This document shows, piece after piece, positions 22,001 through 34,300 of a stretch of 64,000 nucleotides of DNA. Positions within the stretch are counted from its first letter, which is position 1. Every line of letters begins with the position of its first letter. The DNA lies in assembly GCA_034440635.1 (NCBI GenBank), contig JAOTON010002271.1, positions 372,001 to 436,000 on the forward strand, given 5' to 3'. The position numbers and the translations under genes were made by a program. The stretch comes from Lepas anatifera. Lineage: Eukaryota; Arthropoda; Thecostraca; Lepadidae. The notes under the pieces were generated by a model. The model worked only from the letters and a program-made list of their open reading frames with translations, ran no database searches and had not been told where the DNA came from.

Positions 22001-24609
22001 AAGGATGAGGGTGAATATATCCGGACAGTGCTGGGTTGTCAGGAATGGATTGGTTAGGGCAAGCAATCTGTCAAAAACAACAGTTGATACTCCATTGATG
22101 GAGTTTTTCCTCGGCCGCGTCACGAATCAAGTTTGCACCCGGTGGCAGATACAAGGGGGGTTAGAGGGCTCATTCCGCCCTTCCAAATGTAAGAGTGCCT
22201 ATAGTTATTGTATAGCCGGAGGCTGATCCGAGGCAATGGCGGAGGAGGCTCCAGCCCCCAGTGGCGGATCCAGGAATTCACTTGGGGGACTAGGGGCTCG
22301 AGCCTCACCCGCCAGTACCTCGGGCAGCCCCTCTCCTATGTACTCGTATTAACTATAGGAGCTCGGAAATTTGGGGGTTCTTGGGCCCCCTGTCCCCCTT
22401 CGATCCCCTCGTCCCTTCCGCCTTTGCCCCCCCAATAAAGTCCTGGATCCGAAACTGTATGCACCGTCCTGATAGTTGGCATGTTCAGCTAAAATGTGTG
22501 ACTTGATTTTTGTTGTCTTTGTTATATCGTTACTTGTTATTTGAAAATGTCAGCCTCACAAGTTCGAAACAGCGCGTCTCTATATTTGGCAAACGATATT
22601 TAACGAAAAGAAACGGCGGCAGTTACGGATGGGGCGTCTAATGGGACTAGCTTTAGCAGACAAGGACGCCAAGTATGTAGTAGGTCAGTCTGTGCCTCAA
22701 ATTTGGCCACAGGGAGTGCCTCGAGGTCAGCTGGCACCGGCGAAGGCCTCCCACAGATGTTGAGGAAAATATACGGAAACGGCTCCACCTCAGATTTTTT
22801 GTTTGAGACGAACAAGCCAACTAACCCCCCAACCCCCCCCATTGGTAAGCTGGCTGGTTTTAGCCGATGACGATAGGGGAGCTAGCCTCGGCACGCTGTG
22901 TCGGTACATGGGAGCACCCCTGCTTCCGTTGTGCTGCGCCGCAGACTTCGTGTCATGCCCACGGCGCGTGGCGGCGGCTCGCCAGCCAAGGTCGCGCGCC
23001 GCCGCCCCCTCCGCCACTGACCCACTGAGCCAGCGTCAATTCCCCTCCCCCTCCGCTACCGCACAGGACCGAGTGGAGCGCGCGGCCCTGCCCCCCTTCA
23101 GCCTTGGCGGGCAGACAACTATACTGGCCAACAGCCAAAATGAGAGTGATGGGTGGCGTACTCATAAAAGTGGATGGATACTCTTGTTAAACCTGTCTAT
23201 CCCTTAAAACCTGTCTATGCAGGAGAGGTTAGCACATCATGCCATGTGACGATCATACAGCTCCACGCTCGTAGCCGCCTGGGCGTCTTAAGCAGCTCGC
23301 GCCGTCGGCGGTCACGGGTGCTGGGTTTGCTTTGCGCTCCAAGGTATACTGATGTCACAACCTGATCGGCCAGTGCTTGTCGTTTCGGTCTGTGCATGCT
23401 TTGTGAAGCTCTTTTAACGTGTGAAAATGAGCGATTAGTTGTGAATTAGTGGTGATATCTGATTAGCGGCTTACCCATGAACTTTGAAGTGAGGGCCATG
23501 CTATCTTAACACACGCATTGACGGGGTACCCCCTCCCCGGTTTTTCATAGACAGAATAAACACGGCGGTGCGTAGCGCCGCCGTACTTGGCATACCTTTT
23601 TCTCATCATTTTTACAACTGTTGTGAAAATTGTAAGGTTAGGTCATCTCAGGTCGGGTCACCAGTGCAGGTCAAATGACCTGACCTTAAAGTTTAAGATA
23701 GCATAAGTCGGAACAGGCTAAACTTATCCGATTGAAACTCATATCACATAATGGCCCCACCGCGTTCTCTAAAATATGTTCCGGTATTTTTTATATCGAT
23801 GACCTAAGGTCAGGTACAAGCCATGACATCTCCATTGAAAATACATGGGAAAAGGGTTTTAACTAAATAACTTAGTAACGGATGGTGATAGAGCGTTTAT
23901 TTTAACTGCATTAGATTTGCCTGGTCTTTGCAGTTCTAATGACATGCATTTTACATAATTTGACCTCGACCTGACCCAGGTCAGGTCAAATCCTTGATTT
24001 GACCTAGAAATGTCATATTATATATCATAGGATTTGGCTTGCTGCGAGGATTCATATAGTTCAATTTTTTGCTCTTTCTTTACTTGTTCAGATGAAATGG
24101 CCCAGAACCTTCATTTACATGTTATCCCTATGACGACATATTTTGACCTCTTGTGACCTTAAATGTGAACTGACAAAAAAATGGTTCGAAGACATTTTCG
24201 ATGGAAAAGTAGATGGGCTACCCAACGCCGTTTACCGTTTTTCGCTAACTAGCGTGGTTCTCGAGATATTAAGCGAGGGTGGCTCAGACCCCCGCAATGC
24301 GCGTGTTAAAGGGTGGCCGTCGCGGAGAGGGGCACAAAAAGAAACGACGAGTGGCTGAGTCTGTGGCTGATTAAGGTGGAAGGATTTATCCATATCTTTA
24401 TCCATGGGAGATGTATGAACTTTTACAGGTCAGAAACATGTTTGTCAAATATCTTAGATTACAGCGCAGCTTTAGTCCGCTCAATATAGGTACTGGAACA
24501 GCAAGGTAGTGGTATGCAAACCTGACGTCACCAGTCGCCCAAATTTTTAAGACTCTTCTTTCAATACTCTTTAACTTTTTAGGCCACAGGCGTCATATCC
24601 GTAATCATT

Positions 24610-24662
<53 letters not shown>

Positions 24663-27600
24663 CACAGGAGAATCGGGTTCAATACCCTGCACCCTTTTCT
24701 ATTTTCTTTGCATCCTGAATCCTGTTGCGGCACTGAGAGAAGCTTTATCTCACTTTACTTGATCGTGACCCTTGGCCCTTTGAAGCCGGACTTTATGAAC
24801 GGGGAGAACCTTCTGTCATCCGTTGGCCCCGACGCCGCGGATGGACGGCATATCAGGTAAAACGCCATCCTGCTCATCTTTCAGTTACAACTCGCACACT
24901 CTCGGGATAGCTGTCTTCAGACATGGCGTTTCTAACGACAATGCATATATCTAATGATCTTTCCTGGATATTTCCAAAAGAATTCGTTTCGGAGGCTTTC
25001 CTTTCCAGCAAAGCACGCCTTTCAAACACTGGAAGGCGCCAAAGCATGGTCCGCGGGCAGAGAACAGGGTATACTCTCGCCGGGCAACACAATCTGCAGT
25101 ACGGGAGGTGCGAATAGTCATGAAATAAGGAATACAGCACGGGGTGCAGGATGACGCCATTATTGGGAAAACAGTTTGCGCTTTTCGAAAACCAAATCCT
25201 TTTCTAGGGATTGTCTTTTAAGCTTGAGGCTGAGTGATGAACCCACCCTTAAGTATATATGGGCGCTAGCCGATGCCAAGTACCTGCATATTGAATTGAT
25301 TAAGAGACACAAATGTGATCTATAACTGATAAAAGCCTTGCCATGGTCGGGAAGAGATAGTAGTAATCATTTCTGGGGCTTATCGAAGCACCAACTGCCA
25401 GGGTTATATGGAATCGCCAGCTCTTTCCCTGATGGAAGGACTTCTTGGGAGCCAGATTGCTCCTTGCTCAGGGAAGCCGCCGGGCCTTTAACCCGGTTTG
25501 GCCGCTGGGAGAGCAAGGGTGCTAACCACTACACCACCGCGCCCCCCGGTCGGCAAGAGAAGCTGATCGGCTTCTCTCACTAAATTTTAAGTTCGTCAAC
25601 TGCTCACCTGGCAAAGGAAGCAGGAGACGAAAAGAGGACACAGGGTCGCCATGCTGGTGGAGGGGGTGAAAAACGCTGTAAAATATATCAATGACGCCAG
25701 AAAATCCCTTCTGATTAGCAACGGTGCATGTGATACGGCTTTAGCAGCAACTATCAGGTATGTTCGGCTAAAAAAGGTTTCCTCGAGGCACCCAAGGAAG
25801 AGAGCGTGAGGTGCGCCGAGTGTGATGGCATGCTGCTTTAGCGCTGGAGTGATGTCTGTGTGGCTCATTTTGCACCTCAGGTGAAGCTGTCGGCGGCTGA
25901 GTCACCATACACCTAGCCGTCCCGGAGAGGCCGCTGGTACGAACCCGACACTGCCGCTCTGCCTAGTGCAGGCTCGTGAAAGATTGAAACTAGCATCGAA
26001 CAAAGAGACTTCTGCTGTAGTAGTCCCAGCTTCAGACAAAGGTTCACACAAAACTCGTCGCGCCCAGCTGGGCTCTACTGACGTCCATGGAGGGGAGGGG
26101 GAGAGGCCTGTGGGGTAACAACGCTGCAAGATGAGTGCGGAGTGGGTTTGGATTGGTAGGTAGGTATGTACACCACAAGGTGGAGCCTGCTGACGGGGGG
26201 TTGGTGGATGGTGGAACATGCGTTGATTAAAATGCATTCACAGATAGAACCCCTAGTAAGGGCTACCTTCGTTTGCATATGAGGTCATGGTCCTGTGCGT
26301 ACAGGCGGAGGAACCGTGGATTTGAGGACTCATTCGATTTGTGAGGTTGGTTTTTCCCTTTGGAGATATCAGTGGGCAGGGGAGTGTCCTTGTCGGAGAG
26401 ATGAGCTGGACAGAAGGCATCAAATTGGGCACATGCTTTCGTAAAGGCATTACAGTATTTGGGCACAGCGTGTCCTTAGTTGCGGACAATTTCACTGAGG
26501 AAAAAATACCGTGGTCGCTTTGATTAAAGGGAATATGACACCTTAGTCGAATCCTGGAATTAAGTGTAATTAGGGATACTTTTAGCCGAAAATCATGGAA
26601 GGGTCCATGATTTCTCTGAAATATTTACAATAAGCTCAATATTTTGATTTTTAAAATGCTCCTCTAGGGAAAGAAATAAACATCTGCCTGTGGATTATGT
26701 CATGCTCTGGCAACCACTGCCATATTCAATACGCTTCAAGGGCTTCGATTGGCTGATACTCACCGTGACGTCAGCATATATCGTCACACCAACAGCCATG
26801 ACAACTGTGGCCTGCTGCTAAGGGTACATGAGGGGCACGTTTCAGGTAGGTTTTAGCTTTTTTTGCGGAAATCTCGAGTTCCAAGACAAATGATATTTTG
26901 AGTACCGGGCTTTCTGACTTGCTGTACAACTTGGCTATCTCAGTTAAAATCACGTTATGAAGGTGCAACATTCCCTTTAAGGTCGGCCGAGACGGCTTTG
27001 TGGTAATACTAGCATGCGGGTTGCGGACCAAAATACGTAAGGAAGAAGTTCGCATTCCTAAAGTACGTACGCTAAAGTACGTATGGCTAAAGTACGTATA
27101 GATAAAGTACATACGTGTATAATAATCGTAATGGAAAAAGTTCGTATGGAAAAAGTTCGTACTTGTTAAAGTACGTAGGGGTAAATGTTAGTAATGTAAA
27201 AAGTTCGTATGGAAAAAGTTCGTACGGTTTAAAGTACGTAGGGGTAAACTGTAATGTAAAAGTTCGTATGGAAAAAGTTCGTACGGGTTAAAGTACGTAG
27301 GGGTAAAATGTTCGTAATGTAAAAGTTCGTATGGAAAAAGTTCGTATGGGTTAAAGTACGTAGGGGTAAAATGTTCGTAATGGAAAAATTCGTATGGAAA
27401 AAGTTCGTACGGGTTAAAGCACGTAGGGGTAAAATGTTTGTAATGTAAAAGTTCGTATAGAAAAAGTTCGTACGGGTTAAAGTACGTAGGGGTAACATGT
27501 TCGTAATGTAAAAAGTTCGTACGGGATGAAGTACGTAGAAGCAAAATGTTCGTAGGGATAAAATGTCTCGTAATGACGGAAATTCGTATGAGTAAACATC

Positions 27601-30600
27601 CTAGAGGTAAAATATTCGTCATGAAGAAAATCGTATGGAAAATTACACGGCATCAAGTACAGAGGTAATCAATCACCTGCCCGCATCTCGCCGGACTTTC
27701 AAATAGCTTGCTCGCAGTGGCGGATATCTACGACCACTGACCAGGGGCGTCGCCACCGGGGGTCCTGGGGGACCGGGCCCTCCCTCTCTCGGAAAGGGGC
27801 GGGGCGGGGCCAGCCCCCCGCTTTTGGATGGAAATACTATTGAAAATGCCACGTTTGAGTGAACATAGGGCTTCATCACGAGCCCCAGCCCCCCCCTAGC
27901 GCCGGCCCTCCCACCCGAAAATCTGTGGCGACGCCCCTGTCTATGAACACATTTCAGGGGGCCTGGAGGGCTTGAGCCCCCCCCCACAATTACCTGCCTT
28001 GAACATATCCCAGCCTATGCATTTATTATGTGGTCCAGGGCCTATCGGGGGGGAGTTTGAGCCCCTTAACCCTTTGGATCCGCCGCTGCTTACGCGCCGA
28101 TTTCCGCGGAAACCAGCGCGGGCGTAATAAAAGTCCGGGCGTCGCACGGATTTGAGGGCTGGGGCTGGTGATGAAACTCCATGACGACTTAGCTTTGGCA
28201 TCTTTAATGACATTTCTAGACAAAGGTAGAGGGTGGGGCAGGCGTAGCCCCCTTTTGCAAGAGTGCTTAGTCACCACCGGTCTAGTGCCACAGCAACACT
28301 GTGCCACAGTCTTGGAAACTGTCTGTTATTCAGCCTATCTAGAAATCAACAGGTGCGCTTTCCGATCCATTTAGCTACCGTCCTATTTCTCTTGTACCAT
28401 TTTTCGCGAAAATTATTGAACGATTGGTACCTACATACTCAGCTCTACTCGTACTTACCCTACATACATCTGCTTACGTATTTTTGCGTACGTAGTTTAG
28501 CTTATGTACTTTTGGCATACGAGTTTTATACCCTACGTACATTTGCTTACGTATTTTTGCATACGTACTTTTGCGTACGTACTTTTGGCATACGTTTTTA
28601 TACCCTACGTAAATTTGCTCACGAACTTTTGCGTACGTACTTTTGGCATACGAGTTTTATGCCCTACGTACATTCGCTTACGAACTTTTGCCTACGTATT
28701 TTTGCGTACGTACTTTTGGCATACGAGTTTTACACCCTACGTACATTTGCTTACGAACTTTTGCGTACGTACTTTTGCGTGCGTACTTTTGGCATACGAG
28801 TTTTATACCCTACGTACATTTGCTTACGAAATTTTGCGTACGTACTTTTGCGGACGTACTTTTGTCATACGAGTTTTATACCCTATGTACATTTGCTTAC
28901 GAACTTTTGCGTACGAAGTTTATCTATACGTACTTTAGTCATACGAACTTTGGTCCGTAAATCCTAGCATGCTGTGCGTGGCAAACCGCGGTTTCGCCAT
29001 GCGAACATCCCGAAATACTAAACCATAGATGTTTGAGTGTTGTTTTGAAATTTAGCAGTGGTGGAATCCGCCTAACTATTGATTTATTTTTAATTCAGAA
29101 AGTTTTAGAGGTTTACCGAAGCATAGCCGGATCCAGGATTGCCGATCAGGGCGGGGGGCACCTTCCTGGGGGGGCATTCGGACAAGGGGGACGCCACTTT
29201 TGACCGGCAATATTTATCAGTTGGACGCAAAATCCTATCGCTGGGCGCCGATTTTTGCATCCTGGGGAGGGGGAGGTGTGAAGCAGCATCTCAGGGAGGG
29301 CGCCATCGACATTTCGGGGGGCGCCGTGACCATTTCAGGGGGTACCGTGACCATTTCAAGGGTGCCGAGGGTCGATCGGAGGGGGCACGTGCCCTCCCTT
29401 GCCCCCTGGATCCGTCTATGTACCGAAGCCTCTTAGATGTTTTAGAAAACCGGACGAGGAAAGCTTGGATTCAGCCTAAATAGTTGTTGAGGTTTTACGA
29501 CGCACCCACTGCCAAGGTTATACGACGCCGCCGAAATTAGGTCAAGAGGCTATGGGTCTAAAACTCCGGAAGTAAAGAACTCGAAATAGGCAATATATTG
29601 ATTTTCTAGATTTTAGTAGACCATTTCTATAACGCAATAGCAGTGGAAATATGGGTCGTCCAAAAAGTTACACGGTGAGCTTCCCAATTTTCGGAGGAAA
29701 TATATCCAGAACCAGTGCTACAATATTTGGGGGATTGGGATACCCGGGAAACCAATTTTAGGAATATTTAAGTTAGTCCAGTTTTTCGTATATCGTTGGG
29801 CCCACTCGCTGCTTAGAAACATTAATTTCCAGTGCATGAGTGAAGGTTTGGGATCCATTTCTTTCATACACTCCGGCGCTCGCTGTTTAGGCGGTCTAGG
29901 TCGGCTGACAACTGTCTGGTGTGAGGGTGACCTGAGCGGCGCGGCCGTCCGTGTGCTTTGTGGGACGTTAAATGTAAGCTTTTCAATTACCCCCCCCCAT
30001 TGCGGGAATTGCTTGTTACGATTCTAGGTTCAGGGTCATAGACAAAACCTATGATGATATCACTGGGATATTGATGCTAAAAGCTGAACATACAATATAT
30101 ACATATAGGAATATGCATACAAATGAAATGCCCTAGCTAATCGTTTTAAGAACCAACTCACCTCATCATCGACGGTCCGACACCGGGATTGGGGAAAGTC
30201 GGTTGCACCGGATCATTGTTAATGAAGGCTGGTACGTGGTACGACTTTGACTTAATTTGGAAAGTAAGAGGGGAGAGAAAAATGTTGACAGGTGAATGGA
30301 TCCGTAGTTTTTGGCAATGCAAGTATGTTTCCTCACTCAGAAATATTGTTGTTTCACCGGACCGTGGGTGTTATGTTATGTTATGGTAGTTATGGTTATG
30401 TTAGGCCGTTAAGTTAGTTACGGTAGCCGGAGGGAGGTGAGGTAAGATGTCCAAGCAGCTCAAGGTGGGGTCTGTCCCGTGTGTAAGGGCGCGCCGATTT
30501 GCCAGGTCCGTAGCGCGCGGAACGTGCCCGCTGTCGCGTGGTCCGCCGGTGGACAGCGCCTCAGTTCGCTGACACCGCGTCTCCTTCCGTTGCAGTGCAC

Positions 30601-31088
30601 CAATGGACACCTGATGTGCGCCGGGTGAGTGGCGGAGCGGCGATTCTGGCGCGGCCCAATCAGTCGCACCCTCCGACTCGGCCCCGCGCAGTTTCACGGT
30701 GTACTGGAGCCATGCACGCCTCCGTTGGTTTGTGTACAGGTGTTTTAGGGAAATGTGACTTCTTTAAAATTGGATTTGAACTGATATAGTTATGGTAGCC
30801 GTGGGGGGATTGTGGTTTGCCGTGAGCATACCGTTGGATAGCAGATGTGTTATATATTATTTGTTCCCCAACCCACCATTTCTTTTCGACCGCAGAAGAG
30901 AAGCGTAATTCACTTTTGTTGATTTGGAGGATTGTTATCATTCGATGCAGAAAGATAAACCGCATCTTTTGATCAAATTGTTTAACCAAGTTCGCCAAAA
31001 ATTTGGGTTATATCGCCTTTTGACATCCCTCCTAAGCTTTCGCTAGTGTAAAGCAAAGCGGAAAAAGCGCTCTCCTCTAAATAAGTCC

Positions 31089-31145
<57 letters not shown>

Positions 31146-31256
31146 TGTTCATAGTGACAAATATAAGTTACAATGATATTTAGAATTTCAAAACTAAATT
31201 TATATATTTTATATGCAATATGATTTATAAATTTATTTTAACCAAAATCATTGTAA

Positions 31257-31315
<59 letters not shown>

Positions 31316-34300
31316 TTTTATTTGGGCCACTTCCAGCAGGCATATTTGTCCAGTTACAGGGAGTATTGGCGTTTGCAAATGTGACATACCCTTTTCTTCC
31401 GTTGGACGGCAGAATTTTGCAGAGAAACGGTATGCTTTCCTAGTTGGTATCCACCTCATCGAGCCCAAACCTCCTGTCTTAGAGCCTAAATATTCGCTGT
31501 GATGTTCAAGGGAAGACGAGGCTTGACATAAGATATTTATTTACTGAAAAAATAGTACGCTTATGAAAAGCTGTTCTTCCATACTATATGAGTTTTGAGA
31601 GAAAAAAATAAGAAGCTTCCAGGCAGGCGCTATGTTCCCTTGAACTCAGGAGCGTTTACATCGGGTTTCATGGGACGCTGGGTCCTCGGCTGCCATGAAG
31701 GGGGGGCGGATCCCCTTTTTACTTAAAATGTATTTCTGATTTTTTTAGAACTAAAGTCGGTCATACTACCCTAAAGGAATGACCAATTTCCCTTGAGTAC
31801 TTTCATAGGGTTGCATTGTTATTTAATACAACATGCTTTGAATGATTTTTGTAGAAATAACAAGGGGGGAAATGAGCGTAGGTTTCCGCCAATAAACCTG
31901 GCACCCCGCTCGAAAATCCGTGATGATGTCCTTATTTCTGTTGTGTATGAAGAGATTACGAAGATATGCTACGTCTAAATGATACGTGAAACTGACCGGA
32001 TTGTGGGTAGTTCCTGACTGCAACCTAAACCATGCCTCTGTTGATGCCGCCTGAGTGCGAGCTTCTGCATTTACAAAGTTCGAAGCTACCTGAATTGAGA
32101 TGGATGGCGATAACACGATTATAATGTATGCTTACCCGGAGGTATTAACAGAAGCTTGGCCAATGGTCATGTCAGAAGTCGATGTACGCATATTGTTTTG
32201 TCAGATTTTTATTATCTTGGTTATCAGGGGTTTTAGGCCGCAAAACATCGCCCTTGAGGTGAAGGGGGATGACTAGTGTGTGCCTCGAACCATATCACTG
32301 GGCATCAGGTATTTATTGAATTCGGTAATGTCACTCAAGTGATTCAGAAGTTCAGAACATAGCACGAATGTTGAACAGAGATGACATGTGAGACAGTTTA
32401 AAAGCCAAGCCTGTTTCCTGACCTCCAGTCCAGGCCCAGATTCGGGAGAACATTTTCGACATTACAGCGGCGTTGTTCAGTTATTGCAGAATACTATTCT
32501 GGCTACAATGCGTTAGAAGCCCATTACTTCTCCAAATTAACATGTGTGTTATACATTTTTCCCAAGTTGTTGCAAGTTCGTTTCAGTGTCCAGAAAGTCG
32601 AGACTTTAAGTGGAAAATGTACGTTTTTCCGATTTCTTTCGGCCTCACAAGCAGGCCATTTTGGCCTCAGTGGAAAATCGAATCGAGAAGTAGACATGCA
32701 TTTGTATTTGATTAACAGGGGTGGACAGGTCCCGGAGAAAATGTAGTGCATACTACTTGTTTAAACTTTGCCTGAAAATGCATGACAATGAATTCTGAGC
32801 ATTTAATAATAGAGGTTGATTTTGACCTCTTTTGATATTTAGGCCTCACTCTCCACTTTGCGTGAAAACAATTTCAGGACTATGGTTCGTTTTTTTTTGA
32901 GTCGAAGCCTTCCTAAAGTCACAAATATACTTGTCACGAAGACACCGACCCCACCATCCGAACGAGCAACTCCCGCAATGACAGGTTAATTTACAAGCCA
33001 AAGTTGAACGTCCCACGAAGCGCAGGGCCCGCTCACCATTTAGTTGGCAGCCTGATCAACGTGGGGTAAATATTGAGCACCGGAGCGTCTCAGGCGAGAT
33101 GTTAGATGTAATATTTGTGCGGGTTCCCAGCTGCGTTGCCGAGCCTCCTACTGCCCAACCCTTCCATACCGTGACAGGTGGTGTCTGTTGTAGTCCGATG
33201 CGGCGAGTATTTCCGTTAATACACTGTAATCCCAGTTACCAAGAGCAACGAAATCCCCGCTGTGAGGAACCACTGCTTACCGTCCAACCTCTCGCTAACT
33301 ATCCCTCCCATGACAGTTTTTAACGCATGTGCTCTAAATAATCAAAATGTTGTGCTCTTCCCATATTGTGCCCAGAACTGACTCGCCAGCACTCTACTGT
33401 GCTCGCGGACACAGGTAACTTCACACAGCGAGAGAGGTCTTGCTGTGTGGAGTCTCCGCTGACCTTTGGCCGCCCCCAGCTGCTCCACACTGACTGTGGC
33501 CGCCCCCTGTGGGTAGCTGCTTCACCCACCTGCTGGCTGACGCGCGCCTGCGGGACGAGACGGCCACCTGTCCCAACTGCCGGATCGAGATCTCGCGCTC
33601 GCTGGTGTCGCGTAACCTGGCGGTGGAGAACGCGGTCAGCGAGCTGCCGTCCCAGTGCGGCCACTGCAGCCGCCAGTTTCCGCGCAGTTCGCTGGAGCAC
33701 CACTCCCGGGAGGAGTGCGACGAGAGGTGAGTACCACACTACGATCACGCACCTGGGTACTCAGTCACACTTGTTATTACCGGGGGCCGTACGGTGAGGG
33801 TGATTATGTCTTAGCGCTAGAGCTATCACCTGCAATCACTGGCGGCGGAACTGGGGGGGGGGGTACCGGGGCACGGTGCCCTCCCTTAAATCAGAAATTT
33901 TAACACTAACTCTCCATCTCCATGCCGTTTATTATTTACAATGTCCAAAGTGAATATTATCAAAAGTAGTACTAATCGGTGCTGGACCGGCGCTAAAGCT
34001 CAGAGGCTTAAATCTAGGCGCCGGTACAGATTGCCGTTAAACTTTATGGCGTTGACTCGACAGAAATGGGTGGAAAGTCCATGGTGCCCCCCTAAAATCA
34101 GACGTTCCGCCGTCACTGCCTGCACTCGGAGTGTGAACTCAGTTAGCAATTGAAGCCATTGGTACAGGAGGTGGAGCGTTATTGTGTTCCTGCCAATATT
34201 TTTGGTCACTGAAAAAGCTTTCCTGTTTCTCTTTCTAGTGTAGGATAGGTACGTGTATACATTTCACGCGCACTACATTTTACATTTAATCTTCTTTTAG

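Larger units (their letters stand above)
27011..28973. mobile_element. Foldback-like element with tandem-repeat arms
   Basis: The left arm (27040-27620) is a tandem array of a unit of about 60 bp built from TTCGTAC, AAAGTTCGTATGG and AAAGTACGTAGGGGTAAA. The right arm (28440-28940) is the opposite orientation: TTGCGTACGTACTTTTG, ATACGAGTTTTATACCCTA and CTTACGAACTTTTGCG. The outer ends match as inverted repeats: AGCATGC then CGGACCAAA at 27011, and their complement at 28940-28973. Long inverted arms made of short tandem repeats are the hallmark of Foldback-type elements. I see no transposase in the middle, which holds nested MITEs. Confidence 0.75.
19032..30595 (+). other. CYHR1: CYHR1 intron 1 (11.6 kb), repeat-rich
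   Basis: It begins GTAAAATATG and ends CCTTCCGTTGCAG. It holds GC-rich MITE-like DNA at 19135-19345, a hAT MITE, a family D MITE, other GGATCC-type MITEs, TTAA element copy C, a (TA)n tract, SINEs, a TGACGTCA MITE and the foldback-like element. An open frame of 186 codons at 19407-19967 (+) has no recognisable domain, is flanked by MITEs and is not called a gene. Confidence 0.85.

Noticed and set aside
25480..25556. A tRNA gene on the minus strand
   Set aside because: Has a tRNA-like A box, but the B box and stem pairing are degenerate and it continues into a shared SINE body, so it is a SINE head.
27188..28967. Hydrophobic Thr/Phe/Tyr-rich open frames on both strands
   Set aside because: They translate the tandem repeats of the foldback-like arms; the mirror-image peptides show they are repeat-derived.
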